Shown: one piece after another, positions 33,183 to 39,515 of the stretch
Layout: each line of letters begins with the position of its first letter
How positions within the stretch are numbered: the first letter of the stretch is position 1
From: a bacterium
GTDB lineage: Bacteria > Bacillota > Clostridia > Oscillospirales > Oscillospiraceae
Reading direction: 5' to 3'
NCBI GenBank assembly: GCA_004562395.1
Contig: SFQY01000021.1
Location: 1-39,515, forward strand
DNA length: 39,515 nt
Translations under genes and position numbers: made by a program
Notes under the pieces: model-generated
What the model was told of the DNA's origin: nothing
The model's input: the letters and a program-made list of their open reading frames with translations, nothing else
Database searches by the model: none

Positions 33183-34586
33183 ATGGAAACGAGAAAATGG
33201 TATCAGAAGATGCCCCATGTCTGTATTCTTCTTCTATTTATCATCATTATCTGCGCGGTTCTGACCTATATTATCCCCGCTGGTGAATTTGACCGTGAGC
33301 AAATTGAGGGCACAAGCCGCGCGGTTGTGGTTGCCGGCTCCTATCATCCTGTAGAACAGGCGCCCGTCAGCTTCATGACAACCTTCAAATCCCTGACCAA
33401 GGGATTCCAGGCAACCGCGAACATCATCGCGATGATCCTGTTTTCATCCGGCGCCTTCAAGGTCATGATCGAAGCCGGAATGGTGGAAAACCTGCTGGGC
33501 TCTCTTCTGGGAAAGGTCAGCAAGCGGAGCAACAGCGGTCCGCTGGTAATCTGGATTGTCACCTTTGTATTCAGCGTAATCGGCATCTTTATCGGGCCGG
33601 AAGTTCATGTCCCCTTTACCGTGGTCACGGTGGCCATTGCCCTGGCCATGGGCTATGACCTGATCGTGGGTATGGCAATGGTGCTGGGCGGCAGCATCGG
33701 GTTTGCCACCGCCCCCATCAACGCCTCCACCATCGGCACCTCGGATGCCATCTGCGGACTGCCTCTGTTTTCCGGCATGGCTCTGAGAACCTGCTTCTGG
33801 TTCTTCGCAACCTGCGTGACCTGCCTGATTATCACCCATTATGCCGAAACAGTCCGGAAAAACCCGGAAAAAAGCTATGCAAAAGGCATCGATACCACCG
33901 GACTGAGCTTCAAAAAGGACCTGTCCGAGTGCCATATGCAGGGACGGGACTGGGGTGTGCTGGCATGTCTCATCGGCATCTTTGCGTTCACCATCATCGG
34001 CTGCACACAGTGGGGCTGGTACATCGATGAGATGACCACCGTCTTTATCCTTGGCGGCATCGCTGCCGGCATCGTTGCGGGATTCAGCGGCAACAAGATC
34101 GTAGAATGCTTCATTGAAGGCGCCAAGGACGTTGTTTTCGGCGCAATGTGTGTCGGAATCGCCAACGGTATTTCCGTGGTTCTGAGCGAAGGCCATATCC
34201 TGGACTCCATCATCTACTATCTGTCCGCCCCTCTGGCAGGTCTGCCTACCGTTCTTGGCGGTATTCTGATGACGGTCGTCCATGGCATTATCAACTTCTT
34301 TATTCCCTCCGGCAGCGGACAGGCCGCCGCGACGATGCCCATCATGTTCCCCATCGGTGATCTGATTGGCCTGACCAAGCAAACCTCCATTCTCTGCTTC
34401 CAGATCGGTGACGGCGTTACCAACATCGCGATCCCGACTCTGGGTTCTCTGATGGCTGTCTGTGCCGTCGCACGGGTGCCCTTTGAGAAATGGCTCAAGT
34501 TTGCCGTTCGGCTGGTTGCCGGTGTTTACCTGGTTGGCTGGGTATTCATCGCCATCGCTGTCGCCATTAACTGGGGCCCATTCTAA
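33183..34586 (+). CDS. YfcC-family transporter 2
   Basis: A 467-residue paralogue of the transporter encoded at 27277-28686, starting METRKWYQKMPH and sharing INFFIPSGSGQAA and PINASTIGTSDAICGLP with it. About 12 membrane segments. Identity by eye is moderate throughout, so the two are old duplicates rather than a recent tandem copy and may differ in substrate, for example one importing the substrate and the other exporting an end-product. AAAGGAG is 7 bp before the ATG. It ends the operon with a strong terminator. Confidence 0.9.
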   Translation: METRKWYQKMPHVCILLLFIIIICAVLTYIIPAGEFDREQIEGTSRAVVVAGSYHPVEQAPVSFMTTFKSLTKGFQATANIIAMILFSSGAFKVMIEAGMVENLLGSLLGKVSKRSNSGPLVIWIVTFVFSVIGIFIGPEVHVPFTVVTVAIALAMGYDLIVGMAMVLGGSIGFATAPINASTIGTSDAICGLPLFSGMALRTCFWFFATCVTCLIITHYAETVRKNPEKSYAKGIDTTGLSFKKDLSECHMQGRDWGVLACLIGIFAFTIIGCTQWGWYIDEMTTVFILGGIAAGIVAGFSGNKIVECFIEGAKDVVFGAMCVGIANGISVVLSEGHILDSIIYYLSAPLAGLPTVLGGILMTVVHGIINFFIPSGSGQAAATMPIMFPIGDLIGLTKQTSILCFQIGDGVTNIAIPTLGSLMAVCAVARVPFEKWLKFAVRLVAGVYLVGWVFIAIAVAINWGPF

Positions 34587-34593
34587 ACCGCTC

Positions 34594-34632
34594 CTGCCCG
34601 CAGCAGAAAAGATCTGCTGCGGGCAGTTTTTT
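34594..34632 (+). terminator. terminator of the transporter-aldolase operon
   Basis: CTGCCCGCAGCAG (34594-34606) pairs perfectly with CTGCTGCGGGCAG (34614-34626), followed by TTTTTT. It separates the operon from the DeoR gene, which has its own promoter. Confidence 0.92.
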
Positions 34633-34682
34633 GTTTGCGCTTATCCGCTTTGCTCAGCTGCCCGATAAATTGGAATTTGTTG

Positions 34683-34941
34683 AGGTGTTCGCGCCGAAGG
34701 CGCCTTGCCTTCCCCCGGGGGGAAGGTGGCTCGCCCGCAAGGGCGAGACGAATGAGGAACTCGGGCGGCTACACTTCGATTTTGGGGAAGGTTGGTACTT
34801 TTTCTCAGCTGAAAGGCCGTAATAAGTTCCAACCTTGTTGATCTGAACAGTTTTCTGCCCGCATTCCTCATCAGTCACCCAAATCGGTTCCGAAGAGCCG
34901 ATTTGGGCGACAGCTTCCCCCCGGGGAAGCCAAGGCGCCCT
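34683..34941. repeat. facing composite repeat modules with outer GCGCC hairpins
   Basis: The left module has hairpin GCGCCGAAGGCGCC, CCTTCCCC..GGGGAAGG, stem TCGCCCgcaaGGGCGA and GAATGAGGA. The right module is its inverse: TCCTCATCAGTC, a longer stem CCAAATCGG/CCGATTTGG, CTTCCCC..GGGGAAG, AAGGCGCC. The core edges are shared but the middle stems differ. It fills most of the gap between the terminator and the deoR promoter. Confidence 0.7.
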
Positions 34942-34967
34942 TCGGGCGCAAAGTACAAACACCCCGT

Positions 34968-35010
34968 CAAACACCTGTTTATCGGGCAGCGGAGGAAAAG
35001 CGATATGCAA
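34968..35010 (+). repeat. direct repeat, copy 1 (before deoR)
   Basis: This 43-bp stretch matches 35987-36029 at 33 positions (CAAACACC, GTTTA, GGCAGC and CGATATGC blocks are shared). The two copies flank the DeoR-type gene. Confidence 0.6.
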
Positions 35011-35078
35011 TTTTTGTTTCAAGAAATCCACCGGCCGGTGGTTATGATTTTTGTGGAAACCGCTGGAAGAAACCAGGC

Positions 35079-35106
35079 TTGACAAAGTTACAAGGAAACG
35101 TATAAT
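35079..35106 (+). promoter_or_regulatory. promoter of the DeoR-type gene
   Basis: TTGACA (35079-35084) and a perfect TATAAT (35101-35106) are 16 bp apart, with the start codon 25-40 bp downstream. No TTTTTGACC half-site is visible here. Confidence 0.85.
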
Positions 35107-35143
35107 GGATTTCGAATAGAATTGAACTGGAATGGGGTATTAT

Positions 35144-35929
35144 ATGCTTGCCGCAGTCAGAAAAGACAGAATTCAAAAATATATGCTTGAAAAAAAAGAG
35201 GCCTCTGTAACCGAGCTTTCTGAGCATTTTTCTGTGAGTGAAGAAACCATTCGCCGGGATCTGCGCGCCTTGGAGGAAGAGGGCTTTGTCATTCGTTCCC
35301 ATGGCGGCGCGATGCTGGCGCACCGTATGAAGGCAACCGCAGATAACAAAACACTGGCCGGCATCTTTGTGGAAAGCAAGCAGATCATCGCCAAGCAGTG
35401 CGCCGGTTTCATCCGTGACGGAGACTGCATCTATCTGGACGGCTCGACTACCGCTTCCGCAATCTGCGAGGAAATTGAGGGGCGCAATGTCACCATTCTT
35501 ACGAATTCCCTGCGCGTCATCAACCGTCTCAGCGAGAGCAAGACCGTCAACATCATCTGTGTGGGCGGCAACTTCAAAAGCGCCCGCCAGAGCTTCGGCG
35601 GGCTTGCGGCCAACGATATTCTGAGCCGGTACTATGTGGATACCGCGTTTATTTCCTGCCGCTCCCTAAGCATGGCAAACGGCATTACGGATTCCGATGA
35701 GGATTCTGCCAGTGCGAAAGCCATCATTTCCACCCATGCCAATCGGGTTTGCCTGATTGCAGACCATTCCAAATTCGATAAGACGTCCTTTGTTCAGGTC
35801 TGCGGCTATCAGAGCATTACGGACATTGTCACCGACAAGCCCCTGTCAGACACCTGGAGAGCGTTTTGCGAGAAGAACGGCATCCAGGTCTGGGATACCA
35901 CCCAGGCAGAGGAAGCCGAGGAAATCTGA
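35144..35929 (+). CDS. DeoR-family transcriptional repressor
   Basis: A 261-residue regulator. An N-terminal winged helix-turn-helix occupies residues 1-55 (AAVRKDRIQKYM.., SVTELSEHFSVSEETIRRDL) followed by the signature RSHGGAML. The C-terminal sugar-phosphate-sensing domain contains DGDCIYLDGSTTASAI, ILTNSLRVINRL, VGGNFKSARQSFGG and IADHSKFDKTSFV. Start 35144 is preferred because the protein then begins MLAAVRKDRI as in relatives; ATG 35132 is possible. It has its own promoter and presumably controls the operons on both sides, which share half-sites near their promoters. Its effector would be a phosphorylated intermediate such as the ketose-1-phosphate. Confidence 0.93.
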   Translation: MLAAVRKDRIQKYMLEKKEASVTELSEHFSVSEETIRRDLRALEEEGFVIRSHGGAMLAHRMKATADNKTLAGIFVESKQIIAKQCAGFIRDGDCIYLDGSTTASAICEEIEGRNVTILTNSLRVINRLSESKTVNIICVGGNFKSARQSFGGLAANDILSRYYVDTAFISCRSLSMANGITDSDEDSASAKAIISTHANRVCLIADHSKFDKTSFVQVCGYQSITDIVTDKPLSDTWRAFCEKNGIQVWDTTQAEEAEEI

Positions 35930-35986
35930 TAAAACTCCTGAATCCGTAAATGTGCCGGCCGGCTTTGCGCTCCTGCAGAAACGCTG

Positions 35987-36029
35987 CAAACACCCGTTTA
36001 CCCGGCAGCTGCGCAAAGACGATATGCGC
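35987..36029 (+). repeat. direct repeat, copy 2 (after deoR)
   Basis: Partner of 34968-35010, with 33 of 43 identical positions. It lies between the deoR stop codon and the shared terminator. Confidence 0.6.
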
Positions 36030-36052
36030 ATAAGGAACTATCCGGAGAAAGC

Positions 36053-36092
36053 GGCAGCCCCACCGAGATCCATCGGTGGGGCTGCCTTTTCT
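36053..36092. terminator. shared bidirectional terminator
   Basis: GGCAGCCCCACCGA (36053-36066) pairs perfectly with TCGGTGGGGCTGCC (36073-36086), followed by TTTTCT in the plus direction. It ends the deoR transcript and lies just past the end of the converging mtnA-type gene. Confidence 0.88.
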
Positions 36093-36105
36093 CTATGACC
36101 GTCTA

Positions 36106-37158
36106 TCAATAAAAATTCTTGTTGCCGTCCCTGAAGTAATCCTTGATCGCCTCCGGGACAAACACACCCCGATCCGTCACGATTCCGGAAATCAGGTGAG
36201 GCGGGACAACGTCGAAAGCGGGATAAATCGCCTTGACACCGGGAACCGTTGTTTTCAGGCCCATAAAGTTCAGCACCTGGCTGGGGTCGCGCATTTCAAC
36301 CACGATATCCTTTCCGGTTTCTTTTCCCTGGTCCGGCTTTCCGGTGACGTAATAGGGAATCCCATAGTGCTGCGCCAGAATGGCAATCTGAAGAGATCCC
36401 ACCTTGTTCGCAATGGTGCCGTCACAGCAGACGGTATCCGCAGCAGAGGTAAATACGTCAATCAGCCCGGAGGACATTGCGTAGGCAATCATATTGTCCG
36501 TCAGCAGTGTGGTGTCGATCCCGGAATCCGCAAAGCAGCTTGCCGTCAGGCGGGCACCCTGCATATAGGGCCGGGTTTCCGCGCAGTAGGCCCGGAAGGT
36601 CTTTCCCTTTTTCTTCATGGCGCGGATCAAGGTGCCGATGATGGTCTCGCCGTAGCACTGGGTCAGGACCGCGCCGCCGTCGGGAATCAGGTCCGCAAGA
36701 TGGTCGCCGACCTCCTGCATGGAAGCGTACCGGCGGTTCAGGGAATCCACGGTGTCCGCCACAATTGCCTGGACCGGATCCTCTCCGGCAGCAATGGCCG
36801 CCTGGGCAACCTTTGCACAGCGATCGGTAATCTGGATATACCTGTTTGCCTGGGTTGGGCGGGAATGGCCCAGCTCATAAGATGCCTTCTTCAGAAACGC
36901 AACCTTCTCCGCGTCAGGCAGGTTCCGCGCCTCGTAAGCAGCCAGGGCCATGCCCATGCCCACAGCCGTATAGGGCCCGGCGGATTGGGTGACCATATCC
37001 CGGATCGCGTCGGCCACCTCCGTATAGGATCTGCAGGTGACAAAACGCGTCTCGATGGGATAGCAGCGCCGGTCAAGAATCGTCACCGCTCCGTCTTCAT
37101 ACCACGCAACATGCTCATACTGCAGCAGAAACGGCATTCCTTCATCCATTCGTGTCAT
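36106..37158 (-). CDS. mtnA: MtnA-family sugar-1-phosphate isomerase
   Basis: A 350-residue member of the MtnA/eIF-2B-alpha family, which opens an aldose-1-phosphate to the ketose-1-phosphate. The N-terminal VTILDRRCYPIETRFVTCRS resembles the MtnA start, the catalytic Cys168 lies in AVLTQCYGE and Asp241 in SAADTVCCDG, ANKVG follows, and ETRPYMQGARLT (194-205) matches the family core. Known members act on 5-methylthioribose-1-phosphate or 5-deoxyribose-1-phosphate; ribose-1,5-bisphosphate isomerase is a related alternative. The neighbouring MtnK-type kinase would supply its substrate and the aldolase encoded opposite would use its product. AGGAGGG precedes the ATG; it starts 13 bp after the kinase gene. 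Confidence 0.87.
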   Translation of the reverse strand: MTRMDEGMPFLLQYEHVAWYEDGAVTILDRRCYPIETRFVTCRSYTEVADAIRDMVTQSAGPYTAVGMGMALAAYEARNLPDAEKVAFLKKASYELGHSRPTQANRYIQITDRCAKVAQAAIAAGEDPVQAIVADTVDSLNRRYASMQEVGDHLADLIPDGGAVLTQCYGETIIGTLIRAMKKKGKTFRAYCAETRPYMQGARLTASCFADSGIDTTLLTDNMIAYAMSSGLIDVFTSAADTVCCDGTIANKVGSLQIAILAQHYGIPYYVTGKPDQGKETGKDIVVEMRDPSQVLNFMGLKTTVPGVKAIYPAFDVVPPHLISGIVTDRGVFVPEAIKDYFRDGNKNFY

Positions 37159-37171
37159 ACATTCCCTCCTG

Positions 37172-38380
37172 TCAGGCCTGAATCATGTGGAACTGATGGA
37201 TCAGTTCGGAACCGTTGACAATCTCATCCCGGTGCATAATCAGCCAGATTCCCATTTTCAGCAGGGCTCTTTCCATGGGGAGGCGAACCGAGGGGTCCGT
37301 CACCTGGGAGACTTCCATCACCTTCGAGCATCCGACTACCCGGCGGATCATTTCGGTTCCCGCGAATCCGTAGGAATCCGCCATGACGGAATTCAGATAG
37401 GAATACTTGAAGGTTTCGGTCCGGTAAAGATGGAACTGAACCAGCTCGTCATAACGGCTGTCCATTTTCTCATACAGCAGGTCGCAGAAGTCCGCGATGC
37501 AGTTCTCCAGCTGTTCGGAGGACGCGGCCTCCTCAGGATGGGCATACCGCTTGTTCGCCAGGCTGAAGAACAGGTTGCCGATGATGTTTCCGATGTCGTA
37601 GCCCATGGGGCCGTAGAAAGCGAATTCCGGATCGAGAACCTTAATGCCTTCCCCGTTGGCAAAAATGGAGCCGGTGTGCAGATCCCCGTGGAGCATTGCC
37701 TGAGCGCAGTTCATAAACCGGTCCCGCAGCAAACCCACCTGGGACTGAAGCTCGGTGTTATGATAAAGGAATTCCTGCACGAATGCCTCGTTTCCCGGAA
37801 ACACATTGTTCCGGACGCAGCCTTCCTCGTAGGGATCGGACAGAACCAGCCGCTCGGTAATCTCGCAGAGCTGGGGATTGATAAACTCGCCGACCAGCTT
37901 TTTCTTCTCCATCTTATCCATGACAAGATCCGTGCTGGGCAGCAGAACCTCGGCAAGGAATTCCGCCATATTTTCCGCAAGATGGGGATAAACCCGGCCT
38001 TCCATCAGTTCTTTGCGCAGATTCCTGTAGGCGGAAACGTCTTCCATGGAGGTGGCGGCCATGACATTGTCGTGATAATATACTTCGGGGACATAAGCCG
38101 GCGCGTATTTGCCTTCAAACTGAAGGATCTTCGCCTCAATGTGGTTCCGGTTCTGATCAAGGGGTCTGCCGGAGGAGCGCAGCAGGGAGTCTGCCTGCTT
38201 GATAATGACAGATTTTCCGCTCTCGGAGGACCAGATTTTGAAAACATAGTTGATATTGCCGTCGCCGATCTCAATGCCCTCCAGCTTCTCCCCGGGGGAG
38301 AATTTCTTCAGCACTTCAACGGCGTAACGCTTTGCGTCCTCAACGCTCATGAGGAAATAGTGATCGAATGTCTTTTCCAT
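37172..38380 (-). CDS. mtnK: 5-methylthioribose kinase family (MtnK)
   Basis: A 402-residue sugar kinase of the choline/ethanolamine-kinase-like fold. The ATP-binding N-lobe has EIGDGNINYVFKI and SVIIKQA; the catalytic loop HGDLHTGSIF is at 231-240 (Asp233) and the metal-binding DPEFAFYGPMGYDIG at 250-264, both diagnostic of MtnK. It would phosphorylate C1 of 5-methylthioribose, 5-deoxyribose or a close analogue. Start 38380 is preferred, with AAAGGAGG upstream and an 17-bp gap after the RpiB-like gene; ATG 38422 would overlap that gene. It is the middle gene of the minus-strand operon. The family is confident, the exact sugar is not. Confidence 0.9.
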   Translation of the reverse strand: MEKTFDHYFLMSVEDAKRYAVEVLKKFSPGEKLEGIEIGDGNINYVFKIWSSESGKSVIIKQADSLLRSSGRPLDQNRNHIEAKILQFEGKYAPAYVPEVYYHDNVMAATSMEDVSAYRNLRKELMEGRVYPHLAENMAEFLAEVLLPSTDLVMDKMEKKKLVGEFINPQLCEITERLVLSDPYEEGCVRNNVFPGNEAFVQEFLYHNTELQSQVGLLRDRFMNCAQAMLHGDLHTGSIFANGEGIKVLDPEFAFYGPMGYDIGNIIGNLFFSLANKRYAHPEEAASSEQLENCIADFCDLLYEKMDSRYDELVQFHLYRTETFKYSYLNSVMADSYGFAGTEMIRRVVGCSKVMEVSQVTDPSVRLPMERALLKMGIWLIMHRDEIVNGSELIHQFHMIQA

Positions 38381-38397
38381 AGCTGCGGCTGCCTCCT

Positions 38398-38919
38398 TTA
38401 AACGGTCTGATTCGGATTCCACTGGAACGGTGCGTAAGGTACTTCATCGGGACACCACACCGCGTCAGAGAAATTGCACGCTTCCAATTCTGCGATCATG
38501 TCCAGACTGGGCTGATGATGACCTCCGTCATACTCTGTGGTCAGCCAGGTTTCCACAATGCTGATTGCCGTCCAACGGCCGATCATTTTTCCGCCCAGGC
38601 AAAGCACGTTGGAATCATTGTGACGGCGGGTGATTCTGGCAGCATTGGCTTCCCCGATCAATGCCGCACGGACGCCCCGGAACTTGTTGGCCGCGATCTC
38701 CATGCCGATGCCGGTTCCGCATATCAGAATTCCTTTGCTTGCCTTTCCCGTGGAAACGGCAGAGGCAACCTTGGCTGCGTAGTAAGGGTAGCGGGAGTTC
38801 TCAGGACCGCTTCCGCAGTCAACATATGCGTATCCTTTGCTGTCAAGATATGCAAGAATGATCTGCTTCATTTCGTAACCTGAGCTGTCGCAGCCTACAT
38901 AAATGATTTCGTTACTCAT
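38398..38919 (-). CDS. RpiB/LacAB-family isomerase-like protein
   Basis: A 173-residue protein of the ribose-5-phosphate isomerase B family. The catalytic Cys67 (ICGTGIGMEIAANK) and His100 (RRHNDSN) are present, along with NVLCLGGKMIG. The N-terminal loop, usually SDHAG with a His that helps open the sugar ring, here reads CDSSGYEMK, so that His is Ser. There is also a C-terminal extension of about 25 residues compared with typical RpiB. A different substrate, or a role other than pentose-5-phosphate isomerisation, is likely. It is the first gene of the minus-strand operon behind a strong, operator-bearing promoter. Confidence 0.88.
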   Translation of the reverse strand: MSNEIIYVGCDSSGYEMKQIILAYLDSKGYAYVDCGSGPENSRYPYYAAKVASAVSTGKASKGILICGTGIGMEIAANKFRGVRAALIGEANAARITRRHNDSNVLCLGGKMIGRWTAISIVETWLTTEYDGGHHQPSLDMIAELEACNFSDAVWCPDEVPYAPFQWNPNQTV

Positions 38920-38945
38920 ATTGCACCGCCTCTTTTTATTTTACG

Positions 38946-38966
38946 GGTCAAAAATAGTTTTTGACC
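38946..38966 (-). promoter_or_regulatory. predicted DeoR operator of the rpiB-like/mtnK/mtnA operon
   Basis: GGTCAAAAA (38946-38954) and TTTTTGACC (38958-38966) form a perfect 9-bp inverted repeat around TAG. It lies just downstream of the predicted transcription start, a position suited to repression. A third half-site TTTTTGACCG is at 39032-39041 beyond the -35. Confidence 0.75.
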
Positions 38967-38978
38967 GTTTGTGTTGTT

Positions 38979-39007
38979 ATTTTACCATAATGGGAATGCT
39001 TTGTCAA
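38979..39007 (-). promoter_or_regulatory. promoter of the rpiB-like/mtnK/mtnA operon
   Basis: On the minus strand TTGACA (39007-39002) and TAAAAT (38984-38979) are separated by 17 bp. It is a near-consensus promoter overlapped downstream by the inverted-repeat operator. Confidence 0.88.
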
Positions 39008-39041
39008 CATAAACGGGAAGATATTTGACTGTTTTTGACCG

Positions 39042-39515
39042 TATTCAGGCAAATATGTTGCAAACCCACAAACAACAGCAATTCGGGCAAATTGAGCGTT
39101 TCCGGAAAGCGGACCGGCGGCGGCCGTCCGACGGGGCTATTGAAAGAATCAGTCCTGTTCAGCAAAATATTGTCATGGATTTGTGGGCCCAGGTGTGATA
39201 CAATGTCCTTGTCAATCATGGCTCTTTCCATTACGAAAAGGCGCTAAACGCAGAAACAGCGAAGGCCGCCTTCTTCGGAAAGGATAGAGCCAGCGAACAG
39301 GCCTTGCTTACGAAACGGGAAAACACAGGTCCGTTTACGCGAAGAACCCGCAGCAGCTTCGCAGGCGGATTGTCATGGAAACAAAGAGGGATCAATGGAT
39401 GAATAAAATTTTGTTCGTATGCCACGGCAGGATTTACCGGGCATGATGAAAAGTCTCAAATCGTCTTATAAGTCCCGAAAATAAGCGTTTTTTGTGTTTC
39501 GCTCTCAATTTTACC
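39042..39515. other. window end without a complete gene
   Basis: This stretch holds a 47-codon plus-strand frame at 39055-39198 (MLQTHKQQQFGQIERFRKAD..) that I cannot match to anything and do not call, plus the phosphatase-like fragment described separately. A TAAACGC near 39244 recalls repeat ends but no full element is present. Confidence 0.4.
39399..39446 (+). pseudogene. 5' fragment resembling a low-molecular-weight protein tyrosine phosphatase gene
   Basis: Fifteen codons reading MNKILFVCHGRIYRA then TGA. Low-molecular-weight phosphatases begin with a very similar strand and P-loop, [I/V]LFVCHGNICRS. The C-x5-R spacing is kept. AAAGAGGG lies 8 bp before the ATG, so the translation start itself looks intact while the body is missing or shifted. 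It could be a decayed gene or the remnant of an insertion or deletion; the DNA beyond the window end would decide. Confidence 0.45.

Noticed and set aside
39055..39198. 47-codon plus-strand frame MLQTHKQQQFGQ..
   Set aside because: No ribosome site or match, and it starts within the promoter region of the divergent operon. Probably chance.

Overview
The window looks like a chromosomal segment of a GC-rich anaerobic member of the Bacillota, most likely a gut clostridium of the Oscillospirales type. This is inference. It rests on strong GCC/CTG codon bias in genes with clostridial Shine-Dalgarno sites, oxygen-sensitive enzymes (a glycyl radical enzyme with its radical-SAM activase, FeoAB, an iron alcohol dehydrogenase), a sugar ABC importer without its own ATPase, and many palindromic intergenic repeats. 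There is no phage, conjugation, insertion-sequence or CRISPR module.

Region 1 (0.2-10.3 kb): a divergent AraC-type regulator faces a plus-strand run encoding a sugar-binding lipoprotein, two ABC permeases, a DUF624 membrane protein and an FAD-dependent oxidoreductase. After a repeat-filled gap come a glycyl-radical-enzyme activase and a glycyl radical enzyme whose active-site Cys context (GCNWM) matches neither the dehydratase GCVE motif nor the PFL Cys-Cys motif. This is a candidate pathway for an unknown carbohydrate-like substrate.

Region 2 (10.4-26.5 kb) is mixed housekeeping and accessory material: an array of hairpins, a putative immunity protein overlapping a LysR regulator, divergent BrnQ, a FeoA-FeoB fusion with a 48-residue Cys-rich partner, a secreted coiled-coil M23 peptidase, an IlvD/Edd dehydratase, tRNA-Leu(UAG), a short pyrophosphatase-like protein, a YitT-type membrane protein behind a promoter-terminator leader, a small P-loop kinase, an unrecognised 185-residue protein, a His-rich protein and a GNAT acetyltransferase. 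The gaps between these genes are packed with composite repeats. Many repeats are bounded by the 13-bp ends AAA(T/G)GATCGTTTA and TAAACGATC(A/C)TTT. One of them is split by a second element with 21-bp inverted ends.

Region 3 (27.1-39.1 kb) is a coherent catabolic locus. The plus-strand genes encode a YfcC-type transporter, a class II aldolase, an iron alcohol dehydrogenase, an FGGY kinase, a D-2-hydroxyacid dehydrogenase, a second YfcC-type transporter and a DeoR regulator. A converging minus-strand operon encodes an RpiB-like protein, MtnK-type kinase and MtnA-type isomerase. MtnK, MtnA and a class II aldolase are the core of the 'DHAP shunt' that turns 5-methylthioribose or 5-deoxyribose into DHAP plus a short aldehyde; the alcohol dehydrogenase could reduce that aldehyde. 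Both operons carry TTTTTGACC/GGTCAAAAA half-sites at their promoters, which suggests common control by the DeoR protein. The FGGY kinase, the hydroxyacid dehydrogenase, the atypical RpiB and the two transporters are not part of the known shunt, so the locus may be an expanded or new variant.

The last 0.6 kb holds no complete gene, but there is a 15-codon ORF resembling the start of a low-molecular-weight protein tyrosine phosphatase. All functional calls come from reading motifs by eye; no database search was run.
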